A stretch of 60,358 nt of DNA. It comes from Mycobacterium sp. UM_WGJ (GTDB taxonomy: Bacteria; Actinomycetota; Actinomycetes; Mycobacteriales; Mycobacteriaceae). Within the stretch, counting starts at the first letter, position 1, and every line of letters starts with the position of its first letter. The position numbers were made by a program, and so were the translations under genes. The notes under the pieces are model-generated. The model had not been told where the DNA came from. It ran no database searches and saw only the letters and a program-made list of their open reading frames with translations. Shown in pieces: positions 27,222 to 34,942 of this stretch. The stretch lies in the NCBI RefSeq assembly GCF_000455125.1, contig NZ_AUWR01000023.1:1-60358 (forward strand), read 5' to 3'.

Positions 27222-28412
27222 ATGCGGACTCCGGTGATCCTGGTGGCCGGGCAGTACGGCACCGACGCAGCGATCAACGCCTTGCAGGTCAAGGCGGGCA
27301 CGGTGACCGTGGCCTACAGCCTGGATGGTCACGTGGTGGTTCGGGAAACCACCAGTACGACAGCCGATGCCACGACGCTAGCCCTGGAGTTGGCGCACGG
27401 CTGCGTGTCCTGCACGCTGCGCAACGACCTGCTGGTCCTGTTGCGCCGACTGCACCGCCGGGCCGGCGTTGAGCGCATCGTCGTCCAGTTGCCCGACTGG
27501 TTGGAGCCGCAGCCCATCTGCTGGGCGATCCGCAACGTGCGGGTCCGCGTCGGACCGGGATACATCGACGGCCCGGCCGGCCGCGATGTGACGATCGCCG
27601 CGGTCGTCACCTGTCTCGATGCCACGGCGTGGCTGTCGCAAGCACTCGGCGACGACGAACTCGACGACGGGCGCACCATCGCCCAAGTGGTGGTCGGCCA
27701 GGCCGAATCCGCCGATGCACTGGTGATTTACCACCCGGACCCGACTGCGTTGGCGGTGCTGCGCCGGTTGGCTCCGCTGGCACGCATCACCGCCGGTACC
27801 GATCGTCTTGAACAGGCGCTGACCCACCTCGACGACGGCGCCCGCCGCGGTCGCGGCGATGATCCGCACGCCCCGTTGCTGGCCGGTCAACCGCCGCTAC
27901 GGGCCGAGGGCCGGGTTGAGCTGATCGAATTCCACGCCCGCCGACCGTTTCACCCGCAGCGCCTGCACGCGGCCCTCGATGCCCTGCTCGACGGCGTGAT
28001 CCGGGCGCGTGGGCGGCTGTGGTTGGCCAACCGGGGGCAGCGGGCGATCTGGCTGGAGTCGGCGGGCGGCGGATTGCACACCTCGGCGGTGGGCAAGTGG
28101 CTGGCCGCGATGACGGCCGAGGAGGCCGCCCGAGTGTCCGCCGAACGCCATGCGTTCGCCGATCTGATCTGGGACCACCGCTACGGCGATCGGCACACCT
28201 CGCTGGTGATCCTGGTCTGCGGCGCCCGCCCCGAGCAGATCCGCGAGGCCCTGTCAGGCGCACTGCTCACCGACGACGAGTTACGCCGCCCGAACCAGTG
28301 GGCCGGCTACCCCGACCCGTTCGGCGATCACCACCAGGAACCGTGCGACGAAACCCCAACGGCCACCGCAGACATTTCCCTGTACCGCACCCGAGACGGA
28401 GATCAGCGATGA
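27222..28412 (+). CDS. CobW/COG0523-like protein, Zur-type cluster (Rv0106-like)
   Basis: A 396-residue protein starting [20 protein letters not shown] 27222 has a strong AGGAGGGTG and excludes the operator from the coding region. The family CxCC metal motif appears as HGCVSCTLR, and RLWLANR plus the LESAGGGL region mark the C-terminal domain. The P-loop position reads GQYGTDAA rather than GxxGxGKT, so the GTP-binding lysine is absent. From memory it closely resembles M. tuberculosis Rv0106, which also neighbours rpmB1 and ctpI. COG0523 members are zinc metallochaperones; a role here in zinc allocation or ribosome remodelling is inferred. Confidence 0.88.
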   Translation: MRTPVILVAGQYGTDAAINALQVKAGTVTVAYSLDGHVVVRETTSTTADATTLALELAHGCVSCTLRNDLLVLLRRLHRRAGVERIVVQLPDWLEPQPICWAIRNVRVRVGPGYIDGPAGRDVTIAAVVTCLDATAWLSQALGDDELDDGRTIAQVVVGQAESADALVIYHPDPTALAVLRRLAPLARITAGTDRLEQALTHLDDGARRGRGDDPHAPLLAGQPPLRAEGRVELIEFHARRPFHPQRLHAALDALLDGVIRARGRLWLANRGQRAIWLESAGGGLHTSAVGKWLAAMTAEEAARVSAERHAFADLIWDHRYGDRHTSLVILVCGARPEQIREALSGALLTDDELRRPNQWAGYPDPFGDHHQEPCDETPTATADISLYRTRDGDQR

Positions 28413-28669
28413 AACCCGGCATCCACCCCGACTACCACCCCGTCGTCTTCCAGGACGCCACCACCGGGGAGACGATCCTGACCCGCTCCACCGTGACCAG
28501 CGACCGCACCATCGAGTGGCCCACCCCGACGGGCACTCGCAGCTACCCGCTGGTGATCGTGGAGATCAGCGCGGCGTCGCACCCGTTTTGGACCGGCAAC
28601 AGCCGAATCGTCGACACCGCCGGGCAGGTCGAGAAATTCCGCCGCCGCTACGGACAACGCCAGAACTGA
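28409..28669 (+). CDS. rpmE2: 50S ribosomal protein L31 type B (zinc-independent)
   Basis: An 86-residue type-B L31: [20 protein letters not shown] with SHPFWTG and RFRRRYGQ-type end. It has no cysteine, unlike the zinc-binding L31. It overlaps the CobW-like stop by ATGA, so both are expressed together from the Zur-type promoter. Confidence 0.95.
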   Translation: MKPGIHPDYHPVVFQDATTGETILTRSTVTSDRTIEWPTPTGTRSYPLVIVEISAASHPFWTGNSRIVDTAGQVEKFRRRYGQRQN

Positions 28670-28670
28670 T

Positions 28671-29057
28671 CTAACCGGCGCGCCACACCCGCAACGCCGC
28701 GACGATCATCGGAATCTGCAACGGCAGGCGCGCGATCGTCCCCGCCCTCATCCAGGGTTTGGCCCAGAACAACCGGACCGAGTAAATATTCGCCGGGAAC
28801 ACCGCAACGAACAGGGCGGCCGCGGCCAGCCCGGCCCTGCGACGGGTGCGCGGGAACAACAGCAGGGCACCGATGACCAGCTCGGCGACCCCCGACACAT
28901 ACGTGTACATGCGGGCGCTGCCCGGCAACTCCGGCGGAACGATCGTGTCGAAAGGCTGCGGGAAGACGAAATGTCCTGCCCCTGCGCCCAACAGCAGCCC
29001 GGCCAGCCCTCGCGCAGCCGTGACGGCACTTCGCTGTCCTGACGGTGCGGCGCTCAT
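28671..29057 (-). CDS. DoxX-like small membrane protein
   Basis: 128 residues with four predicted helices: ARGLAGLLLGAGAGHFVFP, YVSGVAELVIGALLLFP, AGLAAAALFVAVFPANIY and LPLQIPMIVAALRVW. The layout is that of DoxX/DUF4267-like proteins. The start overlaps the stop of the upstream double-TetR gene (ATGA), so the two are translationally coupled. Function unknown; DoxX relatives occur in redox stress complexes. Confidence 0.75.
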   Translation of the reverse strand: MSAAPSGQRSAVTAARGLAGLLLGAGAGHFVFPQPFDTIVPPELPGSARMYTYVSGVAELVIGALLLFPRTRRRAGLAAAALFVAVFPANIYSVRLFWAKPWMRAGTIARLPLQIPMIVAALRVWRAG

Positions 29058-30301
29058 CGGTCGATCGTAGCCAGCGAGGCGGCCCGCAGCCACCGGCCGC
29101 CGGTGCCGAAAAGTACGGCCGCCATCAGGGCATGGATCCGGGAGCGCTGTTCGTCTCGATCGTCAAAGTTAACCAGGCGTCCTATATCGACGACGAGAGC
29201 AAGGGCCGCGTGGACCCGGAACACCGCTTCGGTGTCGCCTGCGCCGACCTGACTCACCAGGTGGGCCCATTCGTCGACGTTCTGCCGCTGCAGACCGCGC
29301 AGTTCAACCCGGTCGGGTTCGGGCAGGTTGGCGAACTCGGCGAAATAGATATTGATCAGCTCGGGCGCGGCGAACGCCAGCGCGGTATAACGCTCGGCGA
29401 TGCGCAGGGCCGCCTGCCGCGGGCTGGTCGATTCGGCGAGGGAATCGGTGATGGCCATCAGCACTCGGGCGCTGGCCCGATGAAAGGCGACGGCCAGCAG
29501 GGCTGCCTTACTCGGGTAGTAGCGATAGGCGCTGGAGCCGTTGAGTCCGGCGGCGGTAGCGATCTCCTCGATGCTGACTTCGTAGAAGCCCCGCTGGCCG
29601 AACATGCGGATGGCCTCGGCGAGCAGCCGTTCACGTTTGGACGTGCTGGGCAGACCCCGCTCCGGGCGTGGCGGCGGCGGACCCGAAGGCGCGGGCGGCA
29701 GCTCGACGGTGAGCACCGACCAGCACAGCTCTGCGAGCAGGTCCGCAAGTGCGGCGGCCGGCAGCCGCGTTCGGTGCGCGGAGATGCTGCCGATGACGCT
29801 CAGGGCCGCAGCGGCCAGGATCGCGGTGTCGGCCTCGGGAAGTTCCGGGCGCAGCGCCGCCAGCGGTTCGGCGATCGTGGCGTTGAGCGCGTCGTAGCCG
29901 GCTCGGATGTCCTTGCGGTCCGGCGGTTGCAGGTAGCGCCGTTCCCACCGATAGAACGCGCCCTCGCGCCGCGTCCCGATCGTGGTCTCGATCAGCGCGG
30001 CGGTGATCGCGCGCAACCGCTCCGGCGCGGGCCGGCTCGGATCGTCGGCGGATCGTGCGGCGGTCACCAGCACCCCCGCCGTGTACTGGGCGGTCGCGAC
30101 CAGTAGCGCGTACTTGTTGGCGAAGTGCCGATACAGCGCGGGGCCGGAGAGACCAACCTCGGCGGCGATCTCGTCGACGCCGACCGCGTGGTAGCCGCGA
30201 TCACTGAACGCACGGGCCGCGGCGCGGACGATCTGCGCCTTGCGGTCCTTGGGGCGGCGCTGCACCGCAGTCGCTGATCCCGCGGCCATGGACGCAACCA
30301 T
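29054..30301 (-). CDS. Tandem TetR family regulator (two TetR domains in one chain)
   Basis: The 415-residue protein carries two complete TetR N-terminal HTH domains. The first, about residues 20-65, contains AFSDRGYHAVGVDEIAAEVG and GPALYRHFANKYALL. The second, about 225-270, contains MFGQRGFYEVSIEEIATAAG and SSAYRYYPSKAALL. Each is followed by a helical ligand-type domain, so one chain equals a pseudo-dimer. ATG 30301 has GGGGGTG upstream. It is divergent from the enoyl-CoA hydratase/FadD5-like pair and probably controls it through the repeat at 30339. Confidence 0.88.
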   Translation of the reverse strand: MVASMAAGSATAVQRRPKDRKAQIVRAAARAFSDRGYHAVGVDEIAAEVGLSGPALYRHFANKYALLVATAQYTAGVLVTAARSADDPSRPAPERLRAITAALIETTIGTRREGAFYRWERRYLQPPDRKDIRAGYDALNATIAEPLAALRPELPEADTAILAAAALSVIGSISAHRTRLPAAALADLLAELCWSVLTVELPPAPSGPPPPRPERGLPSTSKRERLLAEAIRMFGQRGFYEVSIEEIATAAGLNGSSAYRYYPSKAALLAVAFHRASARVLMAITDSLAESTSPRQAALRIAERYTALAFAAPELINIYFAEFANLPEPDRVELRGLQRQNVDEWAHLVSQVGAGDTEAVFRVHAALALVVDIGRLVNFDDRDEQRSRIHALMAAVLFGTGGRWLRAASLATIDR

Positions 30302-30338
30302 TTTCACCCCCGTGTTGACTGTTGGACCCGACGCCCAT

Positions 30339-30358
30339 ACGTTAACCACAATTTACGT
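30339..30358. promoter_or_regulatory. Candidate TetR operator between the divergent units
   Basis: ACGTTAA-N6-TTTACGT is an imperfect inverted repeat (6 of 7 pairs) in the A/T-rich centre of the 117-base divergent gap, 38 bases from the regulator start and 61 from the hydratase start. Confidence 0.45.
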
Positions 30359-30418
30359 TTTCATCCACGGAGGAAGTGACGTGCTGCAATCCCGGTTCAT
30401 CGAAAGGCGGGTCTGACC

Positions 30419-31201
30419 GTGTCCGAGAACGCCAGCTCCGCCAAGCTCACCGCGACCCGCGACGGTCGGGTGCTGCGGGTGACGATTACCAATCCCGCTC
30501 GGCTCAACGCGATCGACTACGACACCATGGCGGGCCTCGGTGACGTCATCGCCGGCGCGGCCGACGACCCAGGCGTGCGGGCCATCGTCATCACCGGCGA
30601 AGGCAAGGCCTTCTGCACCGGCGCCGACCTGTCGGCCACGGCCGGCGGCGTCAGCCCCGAGGAGGTGATGGACTGCGCCTCCCGGCTGGTTACCTCGGTC
30701 GCCGAGACCCCGGTGCCGGTGATCGCGCGGATCAACGGGCCGGCCGCCGGTGTCGGCGTGGGTCTGGCGCTGGCCGCGGATCTGATCTACGCCGCCGAGA
30801 GCGCCTACTTCCTGCTGTCGTTCACCAACATCGGCCTGATGCCCGACGGCGGCACCACCGCCCTGGTTGCGGCTGGCGCCGGGCGGGCCGTGGCCAACGA
30901 GATGGCCCTGCTCGGTGGGCGCCTGTCGGCCACCGCCGCCCGCGATGCCGGCCTGATCAACGCGGTGCTCGGCGAGGCGGAGTTGGACGCCCGGGTCAAC
31001 GAGGCCGCCGAGAAACTGGCCCACGGACCGCGTCGCGCCATCGAATTGACCAAGCGCGCGCTCAACGCCACCAACCTCGCCGCACTGGATGCCGCACTGG
31101 CCCGCGAGAAAGCCGGCCAGGTGGAGTTGCTGGGCTCCCCCGACTTCTTCGAAGGCGCCGCCGCGATGCTGCAGAAGCGGAAGGCGGTGTTCGGCGAATG
31201 A
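30419..31201 (+). CDS. Enoyl-CoA hydratase/isomerase family protein
   Basis: A 260-residue crotonase. Oxyanion-hole segments GKAFCTGADLSA (about 62-73) and INGPAAGVGVGLALAADLIY are clear. The second active-site region reads GLMPDGGTT, where hydratases usually have Glu, so isomerase or other crotonase chemistry is possible. GTG start with AAAGGCGGG upstream. The stop overlaps the next gene (ATGA). Confidence 0.9.
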   Translation: MSENASSAKLTATRDGRVLRVTITNPARLNAIDYDTMAGLGDVIAGAADDPGVRAIVITGEGKAFCTGADLSATAGGVSPEEVMDCASRLVTSVAETPVPVIARINGPAAGVGVGLALAADLIYAAESAYFLLSFTNIGLMPDGGTTALVAAGAGRAVANEMALLGGRLSATAARDAGLINAVLGEAELDARVNEAAEKLAHGPRRAIELTKRALNATNLAALDAALAREKAGQVELLGSPDFFEGAAAMLQKRKAVFGE

Positions 31202-32727
31202 TCGCTCAGCCGCTGCGGTCTCGCCGCAACCATTGGATGAATCAGGTGGCGAACCACGCCGCGATGCGTCCCGACGCCGTCGCCTTCCGCTGTCGTGGCA
31301 ACGACACCACCTGGCAACAGCTGCACGATCGCTCCGAGCGCCTGGCCGGGGCACTGTTCCGGCGCGGCATCTCCTTCGGCGACCGCGTGCTGATCGTGAT
31401 GCTCAACCACACCGAATACATCGAGGCGACCTTGGCGATCAACGCCTTGGGGGCCATCGCCGTACCGGTCAACTTCCGCCTCACCGACCCTGAGATCAGC
31501 TACATCGTCTCCGACAGTGGCGCCAAGGCTGTCATCACCGATCAACTGCTTGCACCGCTGATCGAAGCCGTCCGCAAGAACACCCCCGGACTCGATGTGG
31601 CCGTGGTGCTCGGCGACGACTACGAATCGCTGATCGCCGAGCCCGGCGACCCGCACCCGGGCAACGATGTCCCCGAAGACACCCCGGCGCTGATCATGTA
31701 CACCTCGGGAACCACCGGAAGTCCCAAGGGCGCCATCCTGTCCCACTCCAACCTGCTGGCCCAGTCGCTGACCTGTATCCAGGCGCTGCAGATCAGCCCG
31801 GACAGCGTGTACTTCTGCGCCGCACCGATGTTCCACATCGCCGGCCTGGGCAGCATCGCACCCAACCTGATGCTGGGCACCAAGACGGTGATTCACCCGC
31901 TCGGTGCGTTCAACGCCAAGGACACCCTCGACGCCTGGGAGAGCGAGCGCGCCACCTCGGTGTTCCTCGTGCCGGCGCAGTGGCAGGTCATCTGCGCGGA
32001 TCCGACTGTGCCGCAACGAGACCTGGCGCTCGAAGTGATCAGCTGGGGGGCGGCTCCGGCGTCCGACACCGTACTGCGGGCCATGGCGGAGACGTTCCCG
32101 GACGCGCTCAATGTCGCGGTGTTCGGCCAGACCGAGATGTCACCCATCACCTGCGTGCTCCAGGGCAGCGACGCGATCCGCAAACTCGGCTCAGTCGGCA
32201 AGGTGATCCCGACCATCTCGGCACGGGTCGTCGACGAGAACATGAACGACGTGGCGCCCGGCGAGATCGGCGAGATCGTCTACCGCGGGCCGACAATGAT
32301 GCAGGGCTACTGGAACAAGCCCGACGCGACCGCTGAGGCGTTCGCCGGCGACTGGTTCCACTCCGGTGATCTGGTCCGCGTCGACGACGAGGGTTTCGTC
32401 TACGTCGTCGACCGCAAGAAGGACATGATCATCTCCGGCGGCGAGAACATCTACTGCGCCGAGGTGGAGAACGTACTGTTCGAGCACCCACTCATCCAGG
32501 AGGCCGCCGTGATCGGGCGTGCCCACGACAAGTGGGGCGAGGTCCCGGTGGCCATCGTCGCGGTAGCGGCCGGCGAGGCGCCGCTGACGTTGGAGGACCT
32601 CGAGCCCTTCCTCAACGAGCGCCTGGCCCGCTACAAGCACCCGAAGGAGCTGGTGCTGGTGGACGCCCTACCCCGCAATGCCAGCGGCAAGGTGGTCAAG
32701 CCGCAACTGCGCAAGCAGTACGGCTAG
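31198..32727 (+). CDS. fadD5: Fatty acyl-CoA ligase, FadD5-like
   Basis: A 509-residue ANL-superfamily enzyme. The P-loop is MYTSGTTGSPKGAI (about 164), the A5 motif is FGQTEMSP, WFHSGDLVRVDDEGFVYVVDRKKD carries the hinge Asp and A8, and the catalytic Lys is in NASGKVVKPQLR. It activates fatty acids to acyl-CoA via acyl-AMP. From memory it closely resembles M. tuberculosis FadD5 along its length but is shorter at both ends, so the symbol could apply to a paralogue. It is coupled to the crotonase gene by a 4-base overlap. Confidence 0.88.
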   Translation: MIAQPLRSRRNHWMNQVANHAAMRPDAVAFRCRGNDTTWQQLHDRSERLAGALFRRGISFGDRVLIVMLNHTEYIEATLAINALGAIAVPVNFRLTDPEISYIVSDSGAKAVITDQLLAPLIEAVRKNTPGLDVAVVLGDDYESLIAEPGDPHPGNDVPEDTPALIMYTSGTTGSPKGAILSHSNLLAQSLTCIQALQISPDSVYFCAAPMFHIAGLGSIAPNLMLGTKTVIHPLGAFNAKDTLDAWESERATSVFLVPAQWQVICADPTVPQRDLALEVISWGAAPASDTVLRAMAETFPDALNVAVFGQTEMSPITCVLQGSDAIRKLGSVGKVIPTISARVVDENMNDVAPGEIGEIVYRGPTMMQGYWNKPDATAEAFAGDWFHSGDLVRVDDEGFVYVVDRKKDMIISGGENIYCAEVENVLFEHPLIQEAAVIGRAHDKWGEVPVAIVAVAAGEAPLTLEDLEPFLNERLARYKHPKELVLVDALPRNASGKVVKPQLRKQYG

Positions 32728-32749
32728 CCGGGGCCGGCGCCCGGGCAGC

Positions 32750-33712
32750 TCAGCTGTCGCGCAGCCCGATGGCCTGCTCGAGGTAGGCCCAGAGGCGTGC
32801 GCGGTCAGCACTGCTGTCGTGGGTGAACGGCAGATAGTGCTCGGGGCGCTGTCTCCGGTCGTGCCAGAATCGGCCGGTCGGCGGAGCGGGCTGAGTTGCA
32901 GCCAGCCAGATCGCGGTGTCAGCCCCCTGCTCTGCCGTGCGCAGCAGCGGTTTGGTGAGTTTGCGGAAAGTCGGCAGCGACGTGACCACTCCCGGCGTGT
33001 CGGACCAACCCGGGTGCATGCAATACACCGAGATCCCGGCCGCCTTCCAGCGTTCGGCCAGCACCGGGGTCAGCGCCACCTGCATCCGCTTGGTGCGGGC
33101 GTAGGCGGTTGCGCCGCGGTAGGGACCGACCCGGTATTCGGGGTCGTTGACAGCCAGCGCCTGGGTATACATGCCACCCGACGACATCAGGATGACCCGC
33201 GGGTCGGCGGACGCGGCCAATGCGGGAACCAGCAGTTCGGTCATCAGCACCGGACCCAGAACATGGGTGGCCAGGGTGATCTCGTGTCCGTCGGCGGTCT
33301 CGGCCCGCGCCGCCGGCAGCAGACCGGCGTTATGGATCACCACGTCGAGGCTGGGCAGACGTGCGCCGAGGTCAGTGACGAACCGCCGCACCGCCGACAG
33401 GTCGGCCACATCACACACCTCCGCGCGCAGGTCGGCATCCGGGTGCTCGACGGCCAGCTCGGCTCGGGCGCCTTCGATGCGCTCGAGGTTTCGGCTGACC
33501 ATCACCACCGTGGCACCCAGCGCCGCCAGTCCCCCGGCGATCGCCTTCCCGATGCCGCTGTTGGCCCCGGTCACCATCGCGGTCTTGCCGCGCAGGGCAT
33601 GCGGCGCCGGATCACCGGACCACGCGTGCGCTCGAATCCGGTACCCGAGGCGGCTGTAGCCGGGAACCACGGCACGGTCCAGCACTGAATCGATTACCGA
33701 CCCCAGATCCAT
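32750..33712 (-). CDS. SDR family oxidoreductase (DHRS12-like)
   Basis: A 320-residue SDR with a 40-residue N-terminal extension ahead of the loop TGANSGIGKAIA, NNAG replaced by HNAGLLP, and catalytic YARTKRMQV. Its end (PPTGRFWHDRRQRPEHYLPF) is typical of DHRS12-type lipid-associated reductases. It converges on the fadD5-like gene and lies next after the anti-sigma gene on the other side. Confidence 0.85.
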   Translation of the reverse strand: MDLGSVIDSVLDRAVVPGYSRLGYRIRAHAWSGDPAPHALRGKTAMVTGANSGIGKAIAGGLAALGATVVMVSRNLERIEGARAELAVEHPDADLRAEVCDVADLSAVRRFVTDLGARLPSLDVVIHNAGLLPAARAETADGHEITLATHVLGPVLMTELLVPALAASADPRVILMSSGGMYTQALAVNDPEYRVGPYRGATAYARTKRMQVALTPVLAERWKAAGISVYCMHPGWSDTPGVVTSLPTFRKLTKPLLRTAEQGADTAIWLAATQPAPPTGRFWHDRRQRPEHYLPFTHDSSADRARLWAYLEQAIGLRDS

Positions 33713-33727
33713 CGGCCCAACCTCGTC

Positions 33728-34282
33728 TCAGCGCAGTGGTATCTCAACGATCATCTGCCCCGTGGGCTCGCGCGACCCCGGATCGGGCTCCACCGTGAAC
33801 CCGAGCGCCGTCGAATCCCCGAGGGCAGGAATCTCCGCAGTGGTCGACGGTGACACAGCGGCGGCGTCCATCGTGCCGGCCAGCGTCGCACCGCGGGGGC
33901 TGAGCAGCCACATCTGGTACACCGTGCCGGGTTCTGGCGGGGGCACGTTGTTCATCACCAGGACTCGGGCACTGCGTTCCCGGGAGAAGAGCACCGTGGC
34001 AGTACCGGTGGCCAGCGGGGTCGACACACTCGCCACGTCAGGCGCCGCGAGCACCCGGTCCGAGACCGACTGTGGGGCAGTGGGTCTGAGCTGGCTTCCG
34101 ACCCCGAACGCCGCCAGCCCCACCACCAGCGCGGCCGCCGCGGCAATAGCCGCGGTACGCCATCGAGAACGGGAGGCGGACAGCTTCGCGGCTCGGCCCA
34201 GAACCGATTCACGCAAGGCCGGCGAAGGTTGCGCCGCAGTGGTCTCCGCGATGGCTGCCATCACCTCCTGCACCGCCGACAC
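33728..34282 (-). CDS. RskA-type anti-sigma factor, N-terminus damaged (possible pseudogene)
   Basis: The visible product has a transmembrane helix (WRTAAIAAAAALVVGLAAFG) and an extracytoplasmic RskA domain (VLVMNNVPPPEPGTVYQMW; GTMDAAAVSPSTTAEI). The sigma-binding N-terminus continues in the same frame upstream (ATPYALDAVSDTERREIER) to about 34406. However, no ATG, GTG or TTG precedes it before the TGA of the SRPBCC gene at 34496. An ATG at 34407 would fit after restoring one base. GTG 34282 gives a 184-residue protein without the sigma-binding part. No ECF sigma gene is adjacent. Either a frameshift pseudogene, a sequencing error, or readthrough. Confidence 0.7.
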   Translation of the reverse strand: MSAVQEVMAAIAETTAAQPSPALRESVLGRAAKLSASRSRWRTAAIAAAAALVVGLAAFGVGSQLRPTAPQSVSDRVLAAPDVASVSTPLATGTATVLFSRERSARVLVMNNVPPPEPGTVYQMWLLSPRGATLAGTMDAAAVSPSTTAEIPALGDSTALGFTVEPDPGSREPTGQMIVEIPLR

Positions 34283-34495
34283 CTCGGCGCCGAAGGCCTG
34301 CGCGATAGGCGTCGGGGCTTCGGTGGCCCCTCGCTCGATCTCGCGCCGTTCGGTGTCGGAGACGGCGTCGAGCGCATACGGCGTCGCCAGGGCGACATAG
34401 CAGTCATTCGGAGCCGCACCGCCTGCGGTCGGGTTCGTGCGGCACCTAAATTTCGACAGTCCCCGACCGGCGTGGGCCGCCGATCGCCGGCACGC

Positions 34496-34942
34496 TCAGA
34501 TCCCCCGATCGCCGAGGCGCCGCAACTCCCCTTGAAGTCCGCGTACGCCGTCGTCGAGCAACCGGGTAACGGCTGGACGCAGCAGTGGCTCGATCCACTT
34601 CAGCCAGCCCTGAAAGGCGAATCTCACCCGATAGGTGATCAGGCAGCCGGACGGCTGCGCGGCGACCGTGATGGTGTCGCAGAAGATCACGGAGTCGTTC
34701 TCTCCACGCAGGTCGATCGAGCGACCCGGTCGCAGCGCCGTGACGACGTAGCCGATGGAGCTCACCCGTCCGGCGAACCGGGATGTGTTCCGGTAGCGGG
34801 TTCCCACCCCGCCATCGCCTGAGACCCGCACCGTCCGTATGGTTCCCGGGTCCCACCGCTGCGTGGTGGTGAAGTCGGCCAGATAGGCAAACACCGCATC
34901 TGGTGCCACGTCACTGCGCACCTCACGCTGCATGGTGATCAT
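34496..34942 (-). CDS. SRPBCC family protein (polyketide cyclase/dehydrase-like)
   Basis: A 148-residue START-like protein: REVRSDVAPDAVFAYLADFTTTQRWDPGTIRTVR at the N-terminus and a C-terminal amphipathic helix (PAVTRLLDDGVRGLQGELRRL). It begins inside the stop of the SDR-DUF2867 gene (ATGA). The TGA stop is followed in the same frame by the open N-terminus of the anti-sigma gene. The ligand is unknown; the setting suggests a hydrophobic or tetrapyrrole-like ligand, which is inference. Confidence 0.8.
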   Translation of the reverse strand: MITMQREVRSDVAPDAVFAYLADFTTTQRWDPGTIRTVRVSGDGGVGTRYRNTSRFAGRVSSIGYVVTALRPGRSIDLRGENDSVIFCDTITVAAQPSGCLITYRVRFAFQGWLKWIEPLLRPAVTRLLDDGVRGLQGELRRLGDRGI

